Shown here in pieces: positions 11,061 to 21,290 of a stretch of DNA of 64,000 nt; position 1 is the stretch's first letter; every line of letters begins with the position of its first letter. The stretch comes from Branchinecta lynchi. Lineage: Eukaryota; Arthropoda; Branchiopoda; Anostraca; Branchinectidae. The translations under genes and the position numbers were made by a program. The stretch spans positions 3,038,001 to 3,102,000 of the forward strand of contig JAKZAP010000014.1 of the NCBI GenBank assembly GCA_023053575.1, in the 5' to 3' direction. Below the pieces are notes generated by a model. The model was not told the origin of the DNA and did no database searches. It was given only the letters and a program-made list of their open reading frames with translations.

Positions 11061-11612
11061 TTGTTCGAGAACAAGAGGAAAGGAGAAGAGACTCCCAGCA
11101 AAAGAGGATACTTCCATTGTGGCGACTTGAAACATAGGATTGCAGCATGCCCAAAGATGAAATTGGAGAGTAAAGCAGTTCGCAATGTGGAGATGGCCGA
11201 GAGTCCCGACAGAGAAGTCGCAGAGAAGAGAAGCGCTGCGATTAGAGGGCTTGTAGACGATGAAGAGGTCGACATGCTGGTAGATAGCAGTGCTGATATG
11301 TCAATGATACATCAAAGCTTATTACCTCAGATCAGTGAAACGCTAACGACAGCGCGAGTCCGGTGCGTTCATGGCGATACTCACCATTATCCAACTAAAG
11401 TAGTTGAAATCGAAGTAACGCGATCCGACGGAGTTAAAGCAAAGGGTGCCTTAACCGTAGCTGTTACAGACAAAGGACCTAGGAGGTTCCTTATTGGAAG
11501 AGACTTTCCTGAATTTGAGTGCCTTCAACAGAAGGACACAAATGTCATGGTCTTGACAAGAGCTCAAGCGCTCAAAAAGACTACTGAAATTTTGAGTTCT
11601 ACTGAACCTTAA
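11061..11612 (+). pseudogene. Gag zinc knuckle and aspartic protease of the LTR element
   Basis: The knuckle reads YFHCGDLKHRIAAC, i.e. CCHC with the first Cys changed to Tyr (TAC for TGC). The protease follows: VDMLVDSSADMSMI in place of the usual D-T/S-G-A core, so the active-site Gly is Ser, and a flap-to-end segment RRFLIGRDFP. Open for 183 codons but both key motifs are damaged. Linker sequence without a domain continues to about 11930. Confidence 0.75.
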
Positions 11613-11931
11613 ACAAAGGAAAACTGGAACCGTTCTCCTACGCAACTCTTCAAGGGCAGCGAGGCGCTGCAGTTGGACCACGGATGCCATCAAATCGAAC
11701 CAGAGGAAAACGGCTCCCGTTTTCCTACTGAGCCACTGGAAGCTTCAAGTTCGAACTGGGAGAACTACGAGTTTGATGACAGCTTGTTCATTCCTCCAGA
11801 AAAAAGAGTTCTTCCACAGCACAAAGAGCCGAGACAACGAGCGAAAACTGATGGCAGTCAGGCAAGCAGTGTTGCCGGAAAAGATAGCTCATCGAAACAA
11901 CAGTTTTCGAGACAGCAAAGGAAGACCTAAC

Positions 11932-12800
11932 CTTGTCTGAAGCATGGAAAGCAGCAAAAGAAGAGGCTGATGATCAGAGCAAGGCTCTTTTCGTCACAAA
12001 AGACGGTTTGCTGTATCGTGTGGTAAATGACAACGCTGCTGGAAAACAGACGTGGCAACTGGTATGACCAGAGAATCAGCGGAACTAGATTCTGAAGCTC
12101 GCTCATACTGAACCTATTGGAGGTCACATTGGACGTCAACGCACCACCGGTCTACTACTGGAACGGCTCTTCTGGCAAAACATCTACAGTGACAGAGGAA
12201 TACATTAAACATTGCCACACTTGTCAGATGATAGCACGTAAGCGTCGGTTCGAGAACGTCCCTCCCCAGCCAATGCCAGCTGTTACCAGCCCATTTGAAA
12301 GAATCGCTATAGATCTGGTTGGTCAAGTTTATAAGAGCCAGCGTGGATTCAAATGGCTTATTGTAATAACGGATTACAGCACTAGGTATCCCGAGGGGGT
12401 ACCACTGAGAAGCACAAATTCAGCAAGAATTGCAGAAGAGCTGGTGAAGTTTTTCAGCAGAGTGGGTCTACCGAAGGAAGTTGTCTCAGACAAAGGAAGC
12501 AACCTAATTTCAGAAACAATGAAGAAGGTCTATGCTGCTTTGGGCATCAAGAATATGAGAGCCAGCGTTTACAGGCCAGAGACGAACGGCCTCGTCGAGC
12601 GCCTAAATGGTACGATTCTACAGATGCTGAGAAAATTCGTGAGAGATGAGCCTAAATATTGGGACTTCTATCTCCCTTTCGTTCTGTTTGCTTACAGAGA
12701 GACAAAGCAATTATCTCTGGGATTTTCTCCCTTTGAACTGATGCCAAATGACGAGGGGCCGACTAGATGTCATCAAGAAAGAGTGGGAGGACGATACTAA
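11932..12800 (+). pseudogene. Integrase of the LTR element (upstream of RT)
   Basis: HHCC zinc-binding domain: H-T-E-P-I-G-G-H at about 12102-12127 and HCHTCQ at about 12210-12230. Catalytic core with DDE residues: D in AIDLVG, D in VVSDKGSN, E in ETNGLVERLN. The reading frame is open 12117-12800; upstream there are stops near 12066 and 12090 and a frameshift near 12175. The C-terminal part, including the GPY module (WLGPYKVI), continues in the next frame from about 12750. Together these show a Ty3/gypsy integrase in a non-standard position. Confidence 0.88.
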
Positions 12801-14328
12801 ACCGAATTCACAGAGCATAGTGTCACACGTCGTCGAAATGAGGGAAAGACTAGCAAGGTACTGCGATCTCGCAAAGGAGAACCTAGAAGCTGCAGATCAA
12901 AAGAAGAAGGAGTGGTATGACGGTAGCGCAAAAGAGCGGACGTTAAAACCTGGAGATGAAGTTTTGATTTTACTACCGACTGGCTCATCCAAACTAGAAG
13001 TTCAGTGGCTCGGACCCTACAAGGTCATCCGGATAGTTGGAATCCTGGACTACAAAATCGACTGTCCTACTAGAACCAAGCGAACAAGGGTGTTCCACAT
13101 CAATCTTTTAAGAAGATACCAGAGAGCTGATGTCAGAGAAATAGCGTTCACACAAGGCGAGGTAACGCTAGACACAGCTGTCGAGGACATCGCGACCTAT
13201 TATACTGGTCCAACGAAACCAATAGACTTTGAACAAATCAGGAAACCCATCGAACCACGACTTTTGAAGGAAGAAGTAGATGAACTGATTCAAGTGCTGA
13301 AGAAGTTTTCACCAATGTTGACGGAAAAGCCTGGACAAACCGATGCTGTTCTTCATGAAACTGACACAGGAGATATTGCCCCTGTAAGAATGAAGCCGTA
13401 CCGTTTGCCTCAGGCTAAACGTGAAGTTATGGAGGCAGAGATAAGGAAGATGCTTGAAGCTCAGATAATTCAACCATCAGATAGTGACTATGCATCTCCA
13501 GTCGTTCTTGTGCCGAAGAGAGATGGCAGCACTAGGTTCTGTGTGGACTACAGAGCCCTGATTAGCAGATCCAAACAAAACAGCTACCCGCTCCCAAGAA
13601 CTGACGAGATGCTGGAATCGTTGGGGAAAGCGAAATACATAACAGTGGTCGACTTGTCTCGAGGTTACTGGCAGATTAGAACGCATCCTGGGAGCATTCA
13701 TAAGACAGCGTTCGTGACGCCGATGGGACTCTACGAGTTTCTGGTCATGCCGTTCGGCGTCCAAGGGGCGCCAGGGCGCTTTCAAAAGCTAACCGACAAG
13801 CTTCTGCATGGCTTATCATTTGCCCGCGCTTATCTGGACGACATTGTCATCTTCTTAGATAGCTTTGAGGATCATCTTAAGCATTTAAAAACAGTGCTAG
13901 GGAGACTGCGAGACGCTGGGTTGAAAGTAAACCCGAAAAAATGCAGGATTGCCCGAGAGAAGGTAGAATACCTTGGCCATCTGGTGGGTAACGGCGAAAT
14001 TCGTCCTTTGGAGAGCAAGATTGAAGCCATCAAAAACTTTCCGAAATGTGCAACAAAGAAAGGCGTAAGATCTTTCTTAGGTCTTGTACGATACTACAGA
14101 AGGTTCATCGAAAACTTTGCTGACACAACTGGTGCAGTTCGAGACCTAACGAAGAAACGAGCATCAGAAGTGGTAGAATCGAGCACAGAAGCGGAATCCT
14201 CTTTAGAAAACCTCAAAGAGTCACTGTGTTCTTCGCCGGTGCTTAAGAATCCAGATTTCGACAGAATTCACCATTCAAACCGATGCAAGCAACAGCGGCC
14301 TTGGTGCTGTACTATGTCAGCGAATTAA
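12748..14328 (+). pseudogene. Integrase C-terminus fused in frame to reverse transcriptase
   Basis: One 526-codon frame begins in the integrase C-terminal domain (LKPGDEVLILLP, then WLGPYKVI and VFHINLLRRYQ), passes a linker, and enters RT: MKPYRLPQAKR, IQPSDSDYASPVVLVPKRDG, CVDYRAL, VVDLSRGYW, FVTPMGLYEFLVMPFG, YLDDIVIF, YLGHLV and SFLGLVRYYRRFI. Both RT catalytic elements (the D in VVDL and the DD pair in YLDD) are intact. The single frame across the integrase-RT junction shows directly that integrase precedes RT. Frame lost near 14268 at the start of RNase H. Confidence 0.9.
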
Positions 14329-14512
14329 TGGCAATGAACATCCAATTGCGTACCTGAGCCGCCGTTTTACGCCAACAGAGGAGATATTCTCGACCGCGGA
14401 AGGAGAATGTATGGCCATCAAAGTCGCCATCGAGAGGTGGCACGACTACGTTTCAGGACGGCACTTTTCGGTCGAGACAGATCATGACCCCCTGCGTTGG
14501 TTATCAGTGTAA
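14266..14512 (+). pseudogene. RNase H of the LTR element, interrupted
   Basis: After a frameshift the sequence reads FTIQTDASNSGLGAVL, then PIAYLSRRFTPTE, AEGECMAI and VETDHDPLRWL, ending in TAA at 14510-14512. The Asp-Glu-Asp residues of the RNase H core are present. The domain stops where the LINE region starts. Confidence 0.85.
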
Positions 14513-14945
14513 TATAATGTAAATAATTTTCCTCTAGATGTCACGTGTGGTTACTTCGAACTTGGAGCTGCCCGAAAATATGTATGGCTGGACATACGGG
14601 GAAGTAAGTAAGTCAATCAATCAATCAATCAATCGTTGTAATTTGCCAGAATATTGTACAAAATAGCAGTGGCATTGTCAAAACATAGTAAAAAAAAAAC
14701 ACAATTAAAATGAGCACAAACACAAAAACAAGACGCACATTTTCTGGCATTTTAGTGCCGAACAAAGTAGGGGATACAAGATGAGTTGTATCGCTCGCTG
14801 GAGTTTGCAAGTGGTTGCTTTAAGGTGACTTTTGAGGCTACTTTACTTCTTGTCACGGGACCATCGACCGTAGGCACCGCAAAGTAGGATAGGATCTGCC
14901 TGTGCCCTTCGGAAGCAAGACGCTGGTTCCCAAACCTCAGAACTG

Positions 14946-17345
14946 CTACATGCCTACGTTCAAATAATGACTTGAGCCCGAGTGCGCGAAGACTGTTCTC
15001 GTACGAGGTGTGATTTTGTTCGAGAATGATCCGGCAAGCCCGTTTTTGAATTTTCTCATCCTCCTTTCCTGTGCTTTAGTTAGTCCTGGGTGCCAGACCT
15101 GGCACCCATATTCAAGGGCAGGTAGGATGTACGTCTTTAAAACGTTAGTCAGTACTTGGGTGGAAAAACCAAATCGCTTCAGGTGAGCGAATGATCTCAG
15201 CAATCCAGCTCCATTACTGACTATTTTATAAACTTGGGAGTCCCATTTCAGATTTTTATCGATGATGGACTGGTTTTAGACCCACCTCCGCTTCAGTATC
15301 TTCAACATTTTTCTTGAGGAAATTTATCCGCAGGACGACGCTTTTTTCCTCGCTGATCTCCATCTTGGCAAGCTGGGCCTCCCTTGTAAGCTCGTCAAAG
15401 GCTAGCTTAAGCTTATCCTTTGCTGTGGCTATTTGACGGAAGACGGGCGAAGAGAGATCATCGACGAGTTTGGCCCTGTTTGGTATTTTCTTGAGTAATT
15501 TATTTACTGCTATGACGAAAGCAATTGGACCCAAAATAGTGCCTTGTGGGGCACCACTCGTGATCTTGAGGAACTCAGAAAATATGCCAGGGGAGAGACT
15601 TGGAAACATTGGAGTCTCTCACTCAGAAAGCTAGCCAGTAGCCTAACAATGAATTTCCTTGCTCCCATGCTATTGACCCCACTTACAACAGTGAGGTGGT
15701 CCAGATAGTCAAACGCTTTCACCATATCAACAATCAGGAAGTCAACGAAGGAGTCCGGGCATTCGACAGTATCTTGTCGAGGAGTGTGACCAGGTAGTGT
15801 ATTGTGCTGCACTCCGGCTGGAAGCCGAACTGCCTTGGGTCTATTTTTTTTTTTTGCTCCTACTCCACTCAGTGACACAAGTGTGGCACTTACTCTTTCT
15901 ATTTTTACATTAAAATTATATTATCTATACAATTCTATTCATCACTTAACAATTCCCTTAATATTTTCACCTTTACTTTTTACAATAAAAAAAAAAATAT
16001 TAAAATCAAAATCAATGAAAAGCATTCAAAATGATTATTGTAACATGAAAATGAGTCAAAACACACACTAACCAAACAAAAAACAAAACAGAAGAGCACA
16101 ACCCACGCCGAAAGGTGCCCTTCCGCCATAGGGCAACTCTACTGTGGTGGCAAAAACAACTATATCCAAAACAAAAACAAGACTCGAATTCTTTTACAAT
16201 AAAAAACAAACACCAACCTCGCAACTTTAAAACTTTACACTAAATCAAAAAATTCTATTTAAATTTTCCCTTAAACAAACTAAATGATTTCAATGTGCTC
16301 TATTATTACACAAAACAAAACATTGGTAATAGAACACCCTGAAATCATCCCACACACACAAATATTTTAAATACCATTTCATTTTTCTAAAAAAAAAAAA
16401 AAAAAAAAATACAACTTTTAATGCTTTTCGTTAAAAAAACAAAACAAAATTTAAAATTTAAAACCAAATTATTACTACTTTCTCATTAAAATTATATTAA
16501 CATATTTAGAATTATTTTCAAATATAATTAAATTGAAATTTGACTGTTCAAATTTAAACTCTCCAGCCACTCGCAATCAACCGTTCTCGACCACTTCGCA
16601 CACTGCGAATTCACTTTTATCAGCCCTTTCAACCACGCCTCAAACTGGTTAGCTTTCACTTTCCCTCGTTTTCTTCGTCTTTTCCACACATACACGCATG
16701 CGCACATAACCATGAAACCCACAGCTCGTTCTTTAAGTTTAGCGTTTAGCTTCCACTTCAAAACATAACTTCAGAATTTTCTTTTTCTCCTCGACAGTCG
16801 CTGCATTCAGATCCTCTCGCTCCAATACCTCAAAACTCCTCAAAAAAATCTCTCCGAACTGCCTTGGGTCTATCGAGTCCTTAATATCTTCATAAAGCCA
16901 CTTAGAGATAAGCCGCTCCAAAAGTTTGGAGAAAACAGAGGTCTTGGATATCGGGCGGAAATTTTTTATTTTGGTTGAATCTGCTGCCTTTGGGATTGGT
17001 ACTATATATGCCTTTTTGAAGCAGCGGGGGAAGGAGCCTTCGATTAGACATTGTTTGTAGATCCAGGGGAACACAAAGTTCCTTGGAGCAGTGGATCAAG
17101 CAATTTGGGGGAACCTCATTCGGGCAGGCTGCCTTTCAGGGATCAAGTTCAGTTAATTTTCTTTCAACTTCTTCGGGCGTAATGATCGGGATTGTAGATG
17201 CATCTTCTTCTTTGGTCGGGAGTTCCTTTAGGGGGGGATGCTTACTGCAGATGCTTGCAAAAAAGGGATTTATTTGGTTGGAGTCCGGCTTATTCCCACT
17301 TTCATCCAGGATTTCCGGTAAGTCGACAGCAGGTCTGCGGAAAGC
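14946..17345 (-). pseudogene. Reverse transcriptase of the nested LINE
   Basis: Minus-strand segments in order: EVPPNCLIHCSKEL, AYIVPIPKAADSTKIKNFRP, LLERLISKWLYEDI, then IDPRQFG at the retrocopy site; after the insertion the frame resumes FQPECSTIHYLV, VDMVKAFDYLDH, SGAPQGTILGPIAF, VDDLSSPVF (the DD box), and a C-terminal YILPALEYGCQVWHPGLTK. This is the standard order for CR1/jockey-type RT. Several frameshifts and a stop at about 17150 make it inactive. Confidence 0.8.
15845..16853 (-). mobile_element. Retrocopy of about 1 kb with 20-bp target duplication
   Basis: Identical 20-bp copies CCGAACTGCCTTGGGTCTAT flank the insert at 15825-15844 and 16854-16873. On the minus strand the insert ends in a poly(A) of about 11 (15845-15855), so it was made by target-primed reverse transcription. 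Its 5' part encodes EIFLRSFEVLEREDLNAATV and VEEKKKILKLCFEVEAKR then TAA, followed by an AT-rich 3' region of about 700 bp. I do not recognise the peptide; it may be a processed gene copy or the 3' end of another LINE. Confidence 0.85.
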
Positions 17346-17384
17346 GGACGCAATACTTTATAAGACTGGCGGCTTTTGGACTGC

Positions 17385-17691
17385 CAGATCTGAGTGGCGC
17401 TTTCTACAAATGGGACGACAAAGGATTACTTAAGCGACACTGCAAGGATCAACTACCCCAGATTGTGGTAACATCAGATCCTTTCCAAAAGACTTTGATC
17501 ATGGAATGGCACATTGCTCCCGACCGAGCACATAGAAAAGATAGCGAAATAGCGGCATCAGTACTTCCAGAGTACTACTGGCCCAAAATTTAGACTACAA
17601 TAAAGGATTACCAAAAAAACTGCAAACACTGCGATGACATTCGGAAGATGAACGAAGCGGGTCGGCGTCCTCGTCGTCAGCGCCGAACTTA
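17385..17691 (+). pseudogene. Second HHCC integrase-type zinc motif, after RNase H
   Basis: The frame reads FYKWDDKGLLKRH, PQIVVTSDPFQKTL, then WHIAPDRAH (H-x6-H), YYWPKI, a stop at 17590-17592, and in the same frame DYQKNCKHCDDIRKM (C-x2-C), ending RRPRRQRRT and TAA. This matches the integrase N-terminal zinc-binding (H2C2) pattern, including the -YYWP- element. No catalytic core follows before the 3' LTR. It sits where integrase lies in ordinary Ty3/gypsy elements. Confidence 0.65.
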
Positions 17692-17796
17692 GGAAGTATC
17701 GTCGAATTTGTTTACACATGTAAATAGTCACCGCATACGCTGTCACCGCTCATCCGTGTTCAACTAAACCGATAGGAGGAGCTCGATGAAAACGTT

Positions 17797-17806
17797 AAGA
17801 AAGAAG
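17797..17806 (+). promoter_or_regulatory. Candidate polypurine tract
   Basis: AAGAAAGAAG lies three bases before the TG start of the 3' LTR, the expected position for plus-strand priming. Short and imperfect. Confidence 0.4.
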
Positions 17807-17809
17807 TAA

Positions 17810-17995
17810 TGTGATGGAGTAGCCAATCCTCGCGCCTGGCTCCTGATTGGTTCAAGACCCTCATTGAAAGAACCGGAGAACCTAGTTAATTTTTGTGGTT
17901 TTAGGTTAGATGTTGTTAGACCATTGAGCAGCAAACTGGTCTTTTGCTACTGACTACTTCACTGAGAGTTATAGGCCAAGGGCTAAGCTTTCACA
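17810..17995 (+). repeat. 3' LTR
   Basis: 186 bp from TGTGATGGAGTAGCC to AAGCTTTCACA, followed at once by the GAACC target duplication. The first ~110 bp match the 5' LTR. Confidence 0.85.
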
Positions 17996-18000
17996 GAACC

Positions 18001-19255
18001 TCATTTGTAAGCAAAACCCTGAGGCAAAAATGGTAATGGGCTCATGGGGATCATGAAAATACATATTTTGCTTAAAAGTCTTTTTCTTAATTTGCGGTCA
18101 ATGATTGGTACTTTAAGGAATGGTCGGATCTGGAAAGTGGCGTTTTCTAAGCCAATCTTGTTAAATCTCTAATATTCCAGCCACGTTTCATCGGCCTAGC
18201 ACACCTGGAAGTACCTTTCGCGATCACCCGAATTCCGGAGTCCCCTAAACTCCTCCCACAGTCGCCTGGGCCAAACCGGTTCTGTAAATGATTTATCCGG
18301 AGCATCTGTTATTCCCACAAAGTTCCATCCCGATCTCTTCAGTCTAAGACAGTCACGTATCCTCCCCCCAGTTGTTGTCGGATCCGGTCCGGACATGAGA
18401 AAGATCATCAGAGACATGTCCTCTGTTCAATTAGAAAGTTTTACTCAAATACGATCACCCATTCCAAAGTTACACACGACTCAATATTCAGGATTCCCCC
18501 TTCCCCTACTCCCCCACGAATATCGGGTCGAGCAATTTTTATTTACAAGTCAGTTTGTTAGGGTCCCTGATACTCCTCCCAAGTTTCGTCGTGAAAATCA
18601 CCAGAACCACCATCACCGGAATTCCGAAAAACACCCCTCAATTACCCTAAACCGAAGTGTCCGGATCCAGTCCAAACGTGTAAGCGATTTATCTGGAGCA
18701 GATGCTTGTTATTCCCAGCAGGTTCCACTCAGATCCCTCCATTCTAACTCCGTACTAATTTAAGCCAAAAATGACTCATCCAAGAGCAGAGCTATACTAG
18801 TGTGAAGAAAGAACGACTCATCCAGGCGCAGAGCTATACTAGTGTGAAGAAAGGCGTAGGGGTTGACAAAAACTAGAAAAAGTATATCAAGAGATTTCGG
18901 GTGTCCCACTCCAGCGTCCCCTCCCAGTTATCGGATCCGATCCGAATTTGACAATGAACATCAAACACACCTGTTCTGATAAGTGCCAAGTTTAATGCAC
19001 GCCCGATTATCCGTTCCAAAGTTATGAATGTTACTAATTTCCGGATTCCCCATCTTGCCACTCCCCCATTGATGGTCGGATCGGGGAAGTGATTATTTCC
19101 AAGTTAATCCGGTTTGGTCCCTGATAGGCGTGCCAATTTTTATCGTCCTAGGTCACCTGGAAGTGCCCAGACAAGCAACATGCGGACAGACCGACCGACC
19201 GACAGACATTACGATCGCTATATGGCACTTGAGTAAGCTCAAGTGCCATAAAAAA
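18001..19255 (+). repeat. GGCACTTG-family repeat, 3' part
   Basis: Continues the copy begun at 9699. Contains TCATTTGTAAGCAAAACCC, TCCGGACATGAGAAAG, several AAGTTTCATC/CTCCC phrases, and ends in a hairpin GGCACTTGAG-TAAG-CTCAAGTGCC at about 19226-19249 after a GACCGACCGACAGAC stretch. A 40-bp direct duplication (GACTCATCCA...GTGTGAAGAAAG) occupies 18773-18855. Confidence 0.8.
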
Positions 19256-20021
19256 GTCCAATAAATATTTAGATTTTTGGGATCCCATCGAAACCTTTGG
19301 TCTTGTTCCTTCTCAACAGTTTTTTACACCTTGTCTCTATGCCTCAGCTCGGCCTGCATGTGACGTTTGATAAATAGAAGCAACAGTATGGTTCATGACA
19401 CCATCCAAGCATCTATCGCTATACACATAAAACAGCGTTCTGTTACCTTCTAGAACTAAATCCAACGGTCATCTCTCTAAAACTGACAAAACCATCAGTA
19501 AATCTGTGACATGGAAATTTCAGCATACGGATTTTTTCCCACAGTTGCTTTATAGCTGTGCTGAAAGTTTTATGTGCAAATTAGGCTGTCACGTCAGGGA
19601 TTGACTAAAAGTAGGAAAGGAAAGGCAAGAGAAGAGCAGGAAAGAATACTAAAACCAGGAAGGGGAAACTAAAATGAGGAAAGAATTACCAGGAATCGTG
19701 GATTCGAACAACTGGCAAGCCTTTCCTCTGTTTAGGATCCCGTGAGGGGTTGTAAACTTACATTTGTAAAAGTTCATGTTTTCCTCCTTTTAGCACTCGA
19801 AACCAGAGCTCGAAGCACTTGCAAGTCTGGGTCAGAGAATGAAAGTAGGAATTCTTCATTTCGTGGGTTAGTTGTGATTCTTTGTAAGCAAAACCCTTGA
19901 GATAATGCGTCCTTGGAAATCAAAGGAACGTATCGTTTGATAGCTCATTTGGCTGTGATGATGCGCACTTCAGGGGCGCTAGAAATTCAAATGTAATCAA
20001 AACTCTTGAAGAAACAAGACC
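19256..20021. other. Unassigned stretch with repeat scraps
   Basis: At 19262-19310 is only the tail of the GGGATCC family (TTTTTGGGATCCCATCGAAA, then CCTTTGGTCTTGTT). At 19860-20010 are fragments of the GGCACTTG family (GTAAGCAAAACCC). Nothing else recognised. Confidence 0.5.
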
Positions 20022-21290
20022 AAAGGTGTCGATGGGATCCCAAAAATCTAATATTTGATTCAGACAATCGAGTCTTGTCTGCGTCAGATCCAGTCTTGAA
20101 CAGGCTAATCATCAGAGAAAACCAAGTTCAGATCTACCTCTAAAAGCCATATCTATTTTGACGATACTGACCGAGACTTCCTGCTGATTTCCGAGCGAAC
20201 TACTAGTCCAGCAAAAAAACAAATACAGAAACAAAACCAGCGTATCTCCTTATCCCTATAAAGAACATCTAATCAGCTTTGAATAAAAAATCCGGTTACA
20301 ACCAGATTCCGGAATAATTTTATGCCCGGGTAAGAAACCATTGTCATAAACCGACTCAGCCTCTCTTCTTACCCCTTAATCTGTCATCTAATCGAACTTT
20401 CGCTTTCAACAAATTTTCGGATTTTGGCCGGATTCCGGGCGATCTAATAAGTAAGTAAGTAAGTAATTTACTTATAACCCGCCGTTTTCAGAAAGCGGAG
20501 TACATGACGAAAGTAAATAAAACACGTAAACATACACAAAAAGACACTTAATTTCAATCGTCGGCCAGGAAGCAGTGTAGTTGTCCAGCGAGAAAATGAT
20601 TTTCACCATCGTGTTCGGCATGTCTATTTACCCATAAATCAAACATTTAATCAACTTCAGATTAATCTTTTACTTTTAATCAACTTTCCGGTTTTCGCCG
20701 GATTCCGGGCGAACTACATGTCCGGGTAGAAAATTGTTTTCACATAACTGTTATCGAACATCTAATCAATTCAAAATAAAACTTATAATTTTAACAAACT
20801 TTCCGGTTTCGGCCGGATTCCGGGCGAACTACTTATCCGTCGAGAAAATGGTTTTCACCATCGTCTTCAGCATGTCTTCCTACCCCTAAATCGAGCATCT
20901 AATCGACTTGCAATAAAACTTTTACTTTTAACAAACTTTCCGGTTTCGGCCGGATTCCGGGCGAACTAGTTGTCCGATGACAAAATAGTTTTTACCATCG
21001 TGCTCAGGATGTCTTCTTACCCCATAATCTACTATCACATTAGCTGTTTCAAAATATTTTGTTTGCCCCTTAATTTGAACCCCCTCCCCCATCCCTAAAT
21101 GTAGGGCTACAAAGCGCATCTACGGACTTGACTGGTCTGACGACCCAACGAATCCTCACACCAAGTTTCATCAAAACATCTCATTCCCTTCGAGAGTTAT
21201 CGTGCTTACAGACGGACGGACGGACAGACGGACAACTTTTGCGATGTCATAGGTATCCCTCCACTTACGTTTTGGGATCCCAAAAATAAT
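20022..21290 (-). repeat. GGGATCC-family repeat, near-complete inverted copy
   Basis: In minus orientation it runs from TTTTGGGATCCCAAAACGTA (21290) to CCATCGACACCTTTGGTCTT (20022). Order: CCGTCTGTCCGTC stretch, GATAACTCTCGAAGGGAATG, internal units with CCGGAATCCGGCC and TTTTATTTGAAGTTGATTAG about every 120-140 bp, and the CAAGACTC/GGATC tail. A LINE tail is inserted at about 20439-20575. Confidence 0.85.
20439..20575 (-). mobile_element. LINE 3' end with (TTAC)n tail
   Basis: A short 5'-truncated insertion: (GTAA)n at 20446-20463 followed by TTTACTTATAACCCGCCGTT and AAAGCGGAGTACATGACGAA. The same 3' end occurs at 59985-60120. It splits a GGGATCC-family unit between GGGCGATCTA and GTAGTTGTCC. 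Confidence 0.75.

Larger units (their letters stand above)
14605..17350 (-). mobile_element. CR1/jockey-like LINE nested antisense in the LTR element
   Basis: 5'-truncated non-LTR retrotransposon on the minus strand. RT motifs run from about 17300 down to 14946 with frameshifts and a stop. The 3' end shows an (ATTG)n run at 14613-14635 next to a short (TTAC)n run. The exact borders are uncertain: 14513-14604 and 17350-17385 are unassigned. A retrocopy of about 1 kb interrupts it at 15845-16853. Confidence 0.75.
9948..17995 (+). mobile_element. Gmr1-like Ty3/gypsy LTR retrotransposon, degenerate
   Basis: An 8,048-bp element flanked by a 5-bp target duplication GAACC (9943-9947 and 17996-18000), starting TG and ending CA, with partly preserved LTRs. 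Domains in order: Gag (SCAN-like), zinc knuckle, protease, integrase, RT, RNase H, then a second HHCC motif. Integrase upstream of RT is the Ty1/copia-type order but sequence motifs (GPY module, YLDDI RT) are Ty3/gypsy, which is the hallmark described for Gmr1-type elements. It has frameshifts and stops throughout, a MITE fragment replacing the end of the 5' LTR, and an antisense LINE of about 2.7 kb inside. Non-functional. Confidence 0.85.

Noticed and set aside
19690..19720. TTCGAATCC on the minus strand, as in a tRNA T-loop
   Set aside because: No T-stem pairing and no acceptor or D-arm at the right distance.
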